Assembly (NCBI GenBank): GCA_012032855.1
Contig: JAAUQA010000102.1
Span: forward strand, 1-8,974
DNA from: Candidatus Competibacteraceae bacterium
Lineage (GTDB): Bacteria > Pseudomonadota > Gammaproteobacteria > Competibacterales > Competibacteraceae
Length of the DNA stretch: 8,974 bases
Direction of reading: 5' to 3'
Shown piece by piece: positions 1 to 6,416 of this stretch. The translations under genes were made by a program, and so were the position numbers. The notes beneath the pieces were generated by a model, which made no database searches, was not told the origin of the DNA, and worked only from the letters and a program-made list of their open reading frames with translations. How positions within the stretch are numbered: the stretch's first letter is position 1; each line of letters starts with the position of its first letter.

Positions 1-228
1 GCGGCAGGACCAGGTTCAGGTCGTACTGCTCGAACCGACTCTCGGTGCGCATCTCGATGACGTCGCGAAAGCCCTTGGTGGTGATCAGCGCCGTCTTCGC
101 GCCGCGCCGCTCGATCAGCGCGTTGGTCGCCAGCGTAGTGCCGTGGATGACCATGGTCACCTCGCCGGGCGCCACGCCCGCGCGGGCGCAGACCTGGCCG
201 ATCCCGTCCAGGATCGCGTCGTCTGGCG
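1..228 (-). CDS. Hydantoinase/oxoprolinase (HyuA) family protein, internal fragment
   Basis: Read on the minus strand, this stretch encodes AILDGIGQVCARAGVAPGEV, then VIHGTTLATNALIERRGAKT, then a segment containing GFRDVIEMRTESRFEQYDL. This is the characteristic early part of the HyuA/OplA ATP-dependent hydantoinase/5-oxoprolinase A subunit, which hydrolyses cyclic amides in the cytoplasm. The gene runs off the left edge. The N-terminal ATP-binding motif (GxDxGGTFTD) expected about 40 residues upstream is absent. Homology stops near residue P of PPDDAILDGI, and the frame then meets a TAA stop at about 303-305 with no start codon and no RBS. G+C is about 70 %, clearly above the genes that follow. 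I read it as a gene fragment joined to unrelated DNA at about 225-235. I am sure of the family, less sure whether the truncation is biological. Confidence 0.75.
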
Positions 229-301
229 GGAGTACCTGGAAACGGTCGTCAAGGAACGCGACGGCTGGAAGGATATTTATCGGGCATGCCGAGAGGTTTA
301 G
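228..301 (+). other. Possible C-terminal tail of an unknown plus-strand gene
   Basis: A plus-strand frame reads REYLETVVKERDGWKDIY and then RACREV before a TAG stop at 299-301. It ends 19 bases before the convergent stop codon of the permease gene. The composition, charged and amphipathic with a Trp, looks like a real helical protein tail. The G+C here falls to about 53 %, like the rest of the window and unlike the HyuA fragment to its left. If real, it is the last two dozen codons of a gene whose body was lost at the join near base 228. I do not recognise the family, and an open frame this short could be chance: in the HyuA part the same frame is simply antisense. Confidence 0.25.
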
Positions 302-320
302 CGGTTACTTGACCATTCCA

Positions 321-2816
321 TTAGCTTCGCAGTAGCACAGCGGGGGACGGGTTCAACCGGCGCAGCAGATGGTGCGTTCCTAAACCCAGGCACACGCCGC
401 TAACCAGAGGGGCTACGATCAGGGCCGTCCACCAGACCCCATCTATCTCAAGATCCAAGCGATACACCAGTAGCCCCCAGGCGATGAGTCCGCCCAACAC
501 GAGAGCGAACAGAGAAGTTAGGAGAGCCAGCAGAACCTGTTCCAGCCCTAACGCCCGGCGGATAGTATCAAGTCTGGCTCCCAGCGCATGGAGCACGGTG
601 GCGTCGTACACTTGTCGGGCTCGGCTGCCGGCTACCACGCTGCTCAGTACCAGCAAACTGGCCAACAAACTAATGGCCGCTACTACTGCCAAACCACTGC
701 TGGCACGAGTCAGCAGAGTTCGGGCTTCGCGCAGCACGCTTTCAGTGCGCACCGTCACCACGTTGGGAAATTCAGCGGCAAGAGTGTTCTGAAGCTTCAC
801 TGCCGCCGTTGGGTCCGTGTAGATGGCTCCCACGTAACGGCTGATAAAAGGCTCCAACACCCCATCTGAGAAAATGCCTTCGAGCCAAAAACGCGATTGG
901 AAACGCTTCTGACCGTAAATGGCTACCAAGTCTGCCTCAATCGTCTCCCCTAAGATAGTAAAGGCCAGCCGGTCTCCCACCTTCAAGCCCAATTGATCAG
1001 CCTCACGGTCCTCCATAGCGACCAGAGGTGATCCTTGATAACCCTCGCGCCACCAGCTTCCTCGCTGCACCTGAACGTTATCGAAATTGTCCAGGCGGTA
1101 GCTCAGTTTGTGTTCGTCCCGAGCCTCCAGAACCCGTTCCAAATCGGCGCTGTCCCGCAGAGATTCCCCGTTAACCCGGTTTAGCCGTCCCAACACCAAA
1201 GGAGCCAAATCCAACCGATCCAATGTGGGAGTCGCCATGAGTCGCTCCCGGAAGTCATCCACTTGAGACTTGACCACGTCGTAAAAAATCAACGACGGGG
1301 CTTGTTCCGGGATAGTGTCATTGATGGTGCGCAGCAGTGCCACCACCACCAGAGTGGACGCGACCAACAGTGTCAAAGCCGAGCCCAAGGACAACAGCGT
1401 GGGACGCAGCGGAGAACCGGGTCGGTACAGATTAGCTAGGGCCAGCCGCCAATGGAAGCGCTTGACTAGCATCCGGCGTTGGGCAAGACTCAAGGCACCC
1501 ATGCGCAGCAATTGCACAACACCCTCTAGCAAGATCAGCAGAGCGAAAGTCACTCCCAGGAAGCCGATCCCGAACAGCGGTTGGGGCAAAGCCAATACCA
1601 TCAATCCCGCTGTCAGTAATCCACTGGCCAGAGTAAGCCAGCGGTAGCGGGCTGGAGTGAGCGCAGAGGTGACGTCGATACCCCGAAACAGAGCTGCTGG
1701 GGTAACCGCCATAGCCCGGCCTAGTGCTGGCAGGGCGAAGGTCAGTGCAGTCAGTAGACCGAATAGCACGGCTATGGCTAATGGTCCAGTCAGGGCTAGA
1801 ATGGTGGGAGCCAGGGGCAGCCGTTCGGCGGCCAAAGCAACTCCGGCCAGGGCTAATCCTCCCCCTAACATGGCGCCTGCTACGCTGGCCAACCCCGCCA
1901 GCAACAGCACCTGTCCCAGATAGAGTCTGGCCACCCGTGTTTCCCGCATGCCCAGGGCGCGAAGGGTGGCTAGGGTGGCAAGCTTGGATTGGAGATAGGT
2001 GTGGACGCTGTTGGATACCCCTAATCCACCAATAAACAAGGCGCTAAAGCCGATCAAGAGCAACGCTGAACCCACTTGGTCCAGCACTTCCCCCAAGCGC
2101 TGCCTGCGTTCACGGAAGGTGCGTACCTCCCAGTCAGCACTGGGGAAAGCCGCTGTCAGATTCGCCCGCCATCGGTCCAAGTTCTGATTGATGCGAACTC
2201 GGTATTCGTAGTCCAGCAGACTGCCGGGCTGGAGCAGACCGGTCTCGGCCAGGGCTTGCTCGGCCAGCAGCACCGGTGGTCCCCGCCAATCGGCGCTAAG
2301 ACTGCGATCGGGTTGGCGTATCACTAAGGCACGCAACGCCACGGTTAGTCCGCCCACGGTCACCCGATCACCCACCACCAGATTCAGCCGTTCGGCCAGC
2401 ACCGGGTCAATGGCCGCACCCCAAAGACCATCCCGCTGGGTTAGCACTTGATCTAGGGGCAGCGGAGGATCAAGAGTGACTTCACCGTAGAGGGGATAGT
2501 TCTCATCAAAGCTCTGTAACTCAACCACTTGGCTGAGCCCATCGGCAGTCATCAACATGGTGCGTAGCTCAATAAGCAGGGAAACCCGACCGTTAGCCTG
2601 CAGCCAAGCCAGTTCATGCTCATTGAGGGGGGAACGTTGACTGATTTCCACGTCACCGCCGAATAGCGCACGAGTGTCGGTTAGCAAGCTGCTGCGTACT
2701 TGTTGCAGCAGGCCGCCACTGGCGGCAATTAAGGTCACCCCCAGCAGCAGGCAGACAAATAGCATCCATAGAGTACGTCCGCTGCCCCTTAGATCCTGCA
2801 GGACGAAGTTAACCAT
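321..2816 (-). CDS. ybbP: FtsX-family ABC transporter permease, YbbP-like
   Basis: Inner-membrane permease of a MacB/LolE-type ABC exporter. It belongs to the YbbP class, which works with YbbA and, in E. coli, the periplasmic esterase TesA on hydrophobic or lipid-like substrates. From the chosen start it is 831 residues, close to the roughly 800 of E. coli YbbP. Hydrophobic segments are visible near residues 16-36, 249-272, 298-333, 340-366, 393-436, 473-496, 706-730, 756-784 and 794-816. This gives about ten membrane spans in two FtsX-like halves, with large periplasmic domains after the first span and between about 500 and 700. The ATG at 2816 overlaps the ATPase stop by 8 bases (ATGGTTAA), indicating translational coupling, and gives the usual short N-terminus before the first span. 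An in-frame ATG at 2852 would add 12 residues and has a weak GGGG-type RBS. No frame breaks are seen. The substrate cannot be told from sequence. Confidence 0.9.
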   Translation of the reverse strand: MVNFVLQDLRGSGRTLWMLFVCLLLGVTLIAASGGLLQQVRSSLLTDTRALFGGDVEISQRSPLNEHELAWLQANGRVSLLIELRTMLMTADGLSQVVELQSFDENYPLYGEVTLDPPLPLDQVLTQRDGLWGAAIDPVLAERLNLVVGDRVTVGGLTVALRALVIRQPDRSLSADWRGPPVLLAEQALAETGLLQPGSLLDYEYRVRINQNLDRWRANLTAAFPSADWEVRTFRERRQRLGEVLDQVGSALLLIGFSALFIGGLGVSNSVHTYLQSKLATLATLRALGMRETRVARLYLGQVLLLAGLASVAGAMLGGGLALAGVALAAERLPLAPTILALTGPLAIAVLFGLLTALTFALPALGRAMAVTPAALFRGIDVTSALTPARYRWLTLASGLLTAGLMVLALPQPLFGIGFLGVTFALLILLEGVVQLLRMGALSLAQRRMLVKRFHWRLALANLYRPGSPLRPTLLSLGSALTLLVASTLVVVALLRTINDTIPEQAPSLIFYDVVKSQVDDFRERLMATPTLDRLDLAPLVLGRLNRVNGESLRDSADLERVLEARDEHKLSYRLDNFDNVQVQRGSWWREGYQGSPLVAMEDREADQLGLKVGDRLAFTILGETIEADLVAIYGQKRFQSRFWLEGIFSDGVLEPFISRYVGAIYTDPTAAVKLQNTLAAEFPNVVTVRTESVLREARTLLTRASSGLAVVAAISLLASLLVLSSVVAGSRARQVYDATVLHALGARLDTIRRALGLEQVLLALLTSLFALVLGGLIAWGLLVYRLDLEIDGVWWTALIVAPLVSGVCLGLGTHHLLRRLNPSPAVLLRS

Positions 2817-3504
2817 GAACGATGATCTGACGTTCAGAATAAGTTTCCTCATTCAGTACCCCGTCATGCAGTCGCAGGACCCGGTCACAGCGCCCGGCAA
2901 GTTCTACGTCATGAGTTACCAATATCAGCGTGGTGCCGGACTCCTGATTGAGTTCGAACAGCAGATTTTGAATGTCGGCTCCGGTGTACTCGTCCAAGTT
3001 GCCGGTGGGTTCGTCGGCCAGCAGCAACTGGGGTCGGTGGATCAAGGCGCGAGCGATAGCCACTCGTTGTTGCTCTCCACCGGAAAGCTGGCTTGGGTAG
3101 TGATGCTGACGGTCTCCCAGCCCTACCCGCTCCAACAGCCTAGCAGCCTGCGGGCGGGCGTTTATATCTGCGGCGATTTCCAGGGGTAGGGCAACGTTAT
3201 CCAGCGCATCCAAACTGGGAATCAGGTGGAAGGACTGGAAGATAATGCCGACGCGATCCCTTCGTAAATCGGCAAGCTGGTCGCGATCAAGGGACTCCAA
3301 AGCTATCCCGTCCAGAGTCACTGTGCCACTGCTGGGACGTTCCAACCCGGCAAGCAACAGCAAGAGAGTGGTTTTGCCCGATCCGGATGGACCCACCACT
3401 GCCATACTCTGTCCGCCCGGAACTGTCAGGTCGATGGCTCGTAGGACCTCAATGCGAATAGTATTGAGGGTGTAGTGCATAGTGAGGTTTTTCAGAACGA
3501 TCAT
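2809..3504 (-). CDS. ybbA: ABC transporter ATP-binding protein, LolD/YbbA-like
   Basis: Cytoplasmic ATPase of the FtsX-type ABC transporter whose permease follows directly. It has 231 residues, typical for LolD/YbbA/MacB-N. All nucleotide-binding motifs are intact: Walker [10 protein letters not shown] at 38-46, Q-loop Q90 in [12 protein letters not shown], signature [15 protein letters not shown] from 140, Walker B LLLADEP at 160-166, D-loop NLD at 169-171 and switch His198 in VTHD. The ATG at 3504 is chosen because the family start [12 protein letters not shown] lies there and because AAGGA sits about 7 bases upstream. The frame stays open 39 codons further up, but that extension (Cys- and Arg-rich) does not resemble an ABC ATPase. 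It is transcribed away from the dehydrogenase cluster, so the two operons are divergent and need not be related functionally. Confidence 0.93.
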   Translation of the reverse strand: MIVLKNLTMHYTLNTIRIEVLRAIDLTVPGGQSMAVVGPSGSGKTTLLLLLAGLERPSSGTVTLDGIALESLDRDQLADLRRDRVGIIFQSFHLIPSLDALDNVALPLEIAADINARPQAARLLERVGLGDRQHHYPSQLSGGEQQRVAIARALIHRPQLLLADEPTGNLDEYTGADIQNLLFELNQESGTTLILVTHDVELAGRCDRVLRLHDGVLNEETYSERQIIVHG

Positions 3505-3622
3505 GCAGTGTCCTTGGTTTTTGGGGCGGATGTCGTTAATTCTGACCTTGGACAAATTTGAGGCTTTAAGTGCCCGGAGTCGTTTATCGCGTTGAACAAG
3601 GCAACAGGCAGCGTCCCGCATT

Positions 3623-3640
3623 CGTTACAGCCCTGTAACG
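3623..3640. promoter_or_regulatory. Perfect 18-bp palindrome, candidate operator
   Basis: CGTTACAG and CTGTAACG form perfect 8-base arms around a CC spacer, immediately followed by CTTTTTT at 3641-3647. It lies 119 bases upstream of the ABC ATPase start and 245 bases upstream of the methanol dehydrogenase start. A dimeric regulator site is the best reading. The two-base spacer makes a tight RNA hairpin unless one pair opens, and no plus-strand gene ends just upstream, so a rho-independent terminator is less likely despite the T run. Its right half, CAGCCCTGTAA, recurs at 5200-5210 in the gap before the MoxR gene. Confidence 0.45.
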
Positions 3641-3724
3641 CTTTTTTAACACCGCCAATACATTGACTTGGTGTCTGCACCTGACATCCAAGCCAGCGCA
3701 GGTTTTTTCCCTTTAAGAATAGGG

Positions 3725-3780
3725 TTTTGCCCTACCTCTCTCAAGAAGGTATCAGATAGGCGCAGTTTTTGCCCTCTCTC
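3725..3780. repeat. Direct repeat pair TTTTGCCCT..CTCTC
   Basis: TTTTGCCCT followed by a CTCTCTC tract occurs at 3725-3742 (with AC between the two parts) and again at 3767-3780. The copies are offset by 42 bases, close to four turns of B-DNA, which would place them on the same face of the helix. They lie 105-160 bases upstream of the dehydrogenase start. The arrangement fits a pair of activator sites, but pyrimidine-rich repeats can arise by chance and no regulator gene is present in the window. Confidence 0.3.
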
Positions 3781-3884
3781 GCCAGTGCTTACAAAAATAA
3801 AGCAAGCCGACGCACATAGTCCTGGGTTCCAGGTGACGCAAGTTGGTCAATTAACCATCCACAAAAAACCAAAGGGGTGAAACG

Positions 3885-5150
3885 ATGGAAGCAGAACGAC
3901 TCTGGCAATTTCCTATTAAAGAATTCCACCGTATGCCGCGCGGCATTTTAGGGCCGGGCGCCTACGAAATGGTCGGTGTCGAAGCCAAGAAGCTTGGTTT
4001 CAAACGCGCTCTGCTCGGTACCTCAGGCTTGCGGGGAACCGGCATCGTCGATGACATCATCGGCAAGATCAAATATCAGGGTGTGGACGTGGTGCTCTAT
4101 GACAAGATTGAGTCCAACCCCAAGGATTACAACTGCATGGAACTGGCTGATCTGTATACCAAGGAAAAATGCGATAGTTTCATTTCGGTCGGCGGTGGTA
4201 GCGTCACCGACGCGGTGAAGGGCGCCCGTATCGTGGTCGCTCATGACGGACGCAATATCAACGAATTTGACGGCTTCAATAAATCGGAAAATCCAGACAA
4301 CCCCCCGCATATCGCCATCAACACCACAGCCGGCACCGGTTCGGAAACCAGTTGGGCGTATGTGATCACCGACACCACTTCGGAGAAAGCGCCTTATAAA
4401 TGGCTGGGTTTCGATGACAATTGCCCGGTCACTCTAGGCATCAATGATCCGGTGTTGTTTTTCTCCATGCCGCAGGATTTAACCGCATTCTGCGGTTTTG
4501 ACGTGTTGGCTCACGCCTCCGAACCGTATGTATCCCGCATTGACTTTCTACCCAGCCTGGGCAGCGCGCTTAAGGTTATCGAAGTCACTGCGCAGAATCT
4601 ACGCCGCACCGTGTATGAGCCGCTGAACTACGAGGCGCGCTACAACATGATGTATGCCTCCTATATGGCGGCGCAGTCCTTCAATAGTGGTGGTTTGGGC
4701 ATCATCCACGCGATGTCTCACGCGGTCAGCGCCTACTACGATACCCATCATGGCCTGAATAACGCGATCGGATTGCCGCGAGTCTGGGAATACAATCTGC
4801 CGACCAACTACAAACGGTTCCGCGACATTGCCCGTGCAATGGGCGAAAACGTTGACGGCTTGACCGATGTGGCAGCGGCTGATCGTGCGCTGGAAGCGGC
4901 CATCCGGCTGAGCAAGGATGTGGGTATTCCGGCCAACTTCGCCAGCACACCATCGTATACCAAATCCCGCATGGGCTTGGGTAAATACGCCGAGTGGGGC
5001 GGTAACAAGATCATCGGCGACGAACGCGATGCCGAGCGCATCGCCAAGCATCTGCTAGGCGACGGTTCTACTCCGGGCAATGCCCGCGAAGTCACCTATG
5101 AGGCGGTTTTGCCGACAGTTCGACATGCATTGACCGGCTCCTACTACTAA
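3885..5150 (+). CDS. mno: Mno/Mdo-type nicotinoprotein methanol dehydrogenase (group III metal-dependent ADH)
   Basis: The 421-residue protein closely resembles the NDMA-dependent methanol:acceptor oxidoreductase (Mno/Mdo) of Amycolatopsis, Rhodococcus and Mycobacterium, which is about 423 residues. Family-like blocks include LWQFPIKEFH, GLRGTGIVDDIIGKI, ESNPKDYN and HGLNNAIGLPRVWEYNLP. These enzymes oxidise methanol and other small alcohols with tightly bound NAD(P)H, are decameric, and contain zinc and magnesium. Visible here are the dinucleotide-binding GGGS at 103-106, TTAGTGSE at 147-154 and the metal ligands expected of group III ADHs: D206, H210, H275 and H289 (D-x3-H, then H-x13-H in HAMSHAVSAYYDTHH). 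The start at 3885 has AAGGGGTGA just upstream. It is intact and heads the cluster with the MoxR and VWA genes. The physiological acceptor is unknown. Mycofactocin serves related actinobacterial enzymes, but no mycofactocin gene is seen here. A different alcohol substrate is possible. Confidence 0.9.
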   Translation: MEAERLWQFPIKEFHRMPRGILGPGAYEMVGVEAKKLGFKRALLGTSGLRGTGIVDDIIGKIKYQGVDVVLYDKIESNPKDYNCMELADLYTKEKCDSFISVGGGSVTDAVKGARIVVAHDGRNINEFDGFNKSENPDNPPHIAINTTAGTGSETSWAYVITDTTSEKAPYKWLGFDDNCPVTLGINDPVLFFSMPQDLTAFCGFDVLAHASEPYVSRIDFLPSLGSALKVIEVTAQNLRRTVYEPLNYEARYNMMYASYMAAQSFNSGGLGIIHAMSHAVSAYYDTHHGLNNAIGLPRVWEYNLPTNYKRFRDIARAMGENVDGLTDVAAADRALEAAIRLSKDVGIPANFASTPSYTKSRMGLGKYAEWGGNKIIGDERDAERIAKHLLGDGSTPGNAREVTYEAVLPTVRHALTGSYY

Positions 5151-5182
5151 TTTGATCTAGCTCCACTATCTTTAATACTGAG

Positions 5183-5202
5183 CTGATCGGGTAACCAATC
5201 AG
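5183..5202 (+). other. Imperfect hairpin between mno and the MoxR gene
   Basis: CTGATCGG, loop GTAA, CCAATCAG: an 8-base stem with one C-A mismatch inside the 117-base gap after the dehydrogenase stop. There is no T tract after it, so it is a poor intrinsic terminator. It could be an RNA processing or stability element that lowers expression of the downstream accessory genes relative to the dehydrogenase. The repeated CAGCCCTGTAA overlaps its right end at 5200-5210. No promoter is clear in the gap. The MoxR RBS AGGAG is at 5256-5260. Confidence 0.3.
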
Positions 5203-5267
5203 CCCTGTAATCACCACACGCTTTGGGCTCGGCGGGTTTCCTGTCGGGCCCGGGCAGGAGCTGGATT

Positions 5268-6408
5268 ATGTTTGAATCGATCGAACAGACGATCGAGCAA
5301 TTGCGTGCGCAACAGTATATCTGCGACCGCAAGCTCGCCACCGTCGCTTTTCTCGCCCTCAAGATGAACAAGCCCATACTCATTGAGGGCCCCGCCGGGT
5401 GGCAAAACCGAACTAGCCAAAGTATTATCCCAGTCTCTGAATCGCGAATTGATCCGCTTGCAGTGTTACGGCGGCCTAGACGAGACGCGCGCGCTGTACG
5501 AATGGGAATACGGCAAGCAACTGCTCTACACCCAGATCCTGCGCGACAAGATCGGCAAGTTTTTCGAGGGCGTGGACGATTTACGCGACGCTGTCGAGCA
5601 ACTACGCCAACACGAAGATGTATTTTTCTCCGAACACTTCATCGTTCGTCGGCCCATTTTGCAAGCCATCAGTTCGCCCGAGCCGGTGGTGTTACTGATC
5701 GACGAAATCGACCGCGCCGAGGAACAGTTCGAAGCATTCCTGCTGGAAGTGTTGAGCGATTTCCAAGTCAGCGTACCTGAAATCGGCACCATCAAAGCGA
5801 CCTCACCACCGTGTGTCATTATCACCAGCAACAACACCCGCGACCTGAGTGACGCGCTGAAGCGACGTTGTTTACACCTGTTCATCGACTACCCGGACGA
5901 AGGGCGGGAATTGGAAATTGTCCGCCTCAAGGTGCCGGAAATTCAGGAAACGCTGGCCACTCAGGTGGTCAATGTGATCCGGCGGATGCGTGCTATGGAT
6001 CTGCGCAAAGCGCCGAGCATCAGCGAAACCCTGGATTGGGCACAAGCGCTGGTGCTGTTGAACGCCGACGCCATTAATCGCGAGTTGATTGAGGAAACCC
6101 TGCAACTGCTGGTCAAATACGACCGTGATACGACCCGAGTCAGCGAGCAACTGGAATGGATACTCGGTGGTATCAACGATCACATTCACGCTCATCATGA
6201 TCACGGCCACGGCCACGGCCACGGCCACGGCCACCATCATCATCACGGTCATGGGCACAGCCATAGCCACGGCCATAGTCATGATCATAACCATGACAAT
6301 CGACTGCGTCCTCCGTTGAAGGCCGCCGAACCCGACCGTGGCGAAATGGAAGATCTAAAGCGGGAACACACGGAGACCTACTTTACAAGCTACCGCGGTC
6401 GCAGCTGA
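5268..6408 (+). CDS. MoxR-family AAA+ ATPase with His-rich tail (frameshift in Walker A)
   Basis: MoxR AAA+ ATPases act as hexameric motors with VWA partners to mature or reactivate enzyme complexes. The start ATG at 5268 has AGGAG 7 bases upstream and gives MFESIEQTIEQLRAQQYICD. The frame breaks at 5397-5403, exactly in Walker A: GPAG is followed by GKTELAK in the next frame. Restoring two bases (GGGG and GGG instead of GGG and GG) gives GPAGVGKT and a 380-residue protein. Then come Walker B VVLLIDEID (141-149), sensor 1 IITSNN (185-190), arginine finger candidates in ALKRR and a helical lid with PSISETLDW. The tail from H306 to H343 holds 22 histidines in 38 residues (HGHGHGH, HHHHH, HSHSH), then a charged end of 37 residues. 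Such tails bind Zn, Ni or Co in HypB, UreE and COG0523 proteins. The spacing to the VWA gene is 8 bases. Family certain; role in dehydrogenase maturation inferred. Confidence 0.88.
5397..5403 (+). other. Frame break in MoxR gene at Walker A
   Basis: The sequence GCCGGGTGGCAAAACC changes frame between GPAG and GKT. Walker A needs G-x4-GKT, so GCCGGGGTGGGCAAA is the expected form: two single-G losses, each in a G run. The alternative, one extra G, would give GPAGGKT, which is one residue too short for a Walker A loop. Conserved protein continues on both sides without other damage. Confidence 0.7.
6205..6234 (+). repeat. Five tandem GGCCAC units
   Basis: Five exact copies of the hexamer GGCCAC encode five Gly-His pairs in the His-rich tail of the MoxR-like ATPase. 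The following His codons use mixed CAT and CAC, so the exact repeat is a local tract and not the whole tail. As an in-frame hexamer microsatellite it can gain or lose Gly-His pairs by slippage without breaking the frame, which would let the length of the metal-binding tail vary between strains. Confidence 0.8.
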
Positions 6409-6416
6409 ATCGGCTT

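Larger units (their letters stand above)
3505..3884. promoter_or_regulatory. Divergent intergenic control region
   Basis: This 380-base gap separates the divergent ABC transporter and dehydrogenase operons and contains no convincing gene. It is visibly richer in A/T than its neighbours. It must hold both promoters. I could not fix them: TTGACT at 3664-3669 is a possible plus-strand -35 box but has no good -10 box at the right distance, and ACAAAAATAAAG around 3791-3802 is a possible -10 region. No sigma-54 GG/GC element was found. It contains the palindrome at 3623-3640, a direct repeat at 3725-3742 and 3767-3780, and small hairpins (TAGGG/CCCTA at 3720-3734 and CCTGG/CCAGG at 3821-3833). The dehydrogenase RBS, AAGGGGTGA at 3872-3880, lies at the right end. 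Confidence 0.6.

Noticed and set aside
2674..3189. Plus-strand frame of 171 codons over the ABC transporter genes
   Set aside because: It lies wholly opposite the intact ATPase and permease frames, with no motif or RBS.
3505..3621. N-terminal extension of the ABC ATPase up to an ATG at 3621
   Set aside because: The extra 39 residues do not resemble the family, and the ATG at 3504 has a proper AAGGA RBS and the expected start.
3623..3647. Palindrome plus T run as a rho-independent terminator
   Set aside because: The spacer is only two bases and no plus-strand gene ends just upstream. An operator is the simpler reading, although a terminator against read-through cannot be excluded.
4599..5051. 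Minus-strand frame of 150 codons over the dehydrogenase gene
   Set aside because: It is the antisense of a full-length conserved enzyme and has no independent support.
5872..6294. Minus-strand frame with Met/Val/Ala repeats opposite the His-rich tail
   Set aside because: The MVMIMTMAVAMAV pattern is simply the reverse of the His/Gly codon repeats and not a membrane protein.
6205..6300. CRISPR-like or intergenic repeat array
   Set aside because: The short repeats are in frame and encode a His-rich protein tail. There are no spacers.
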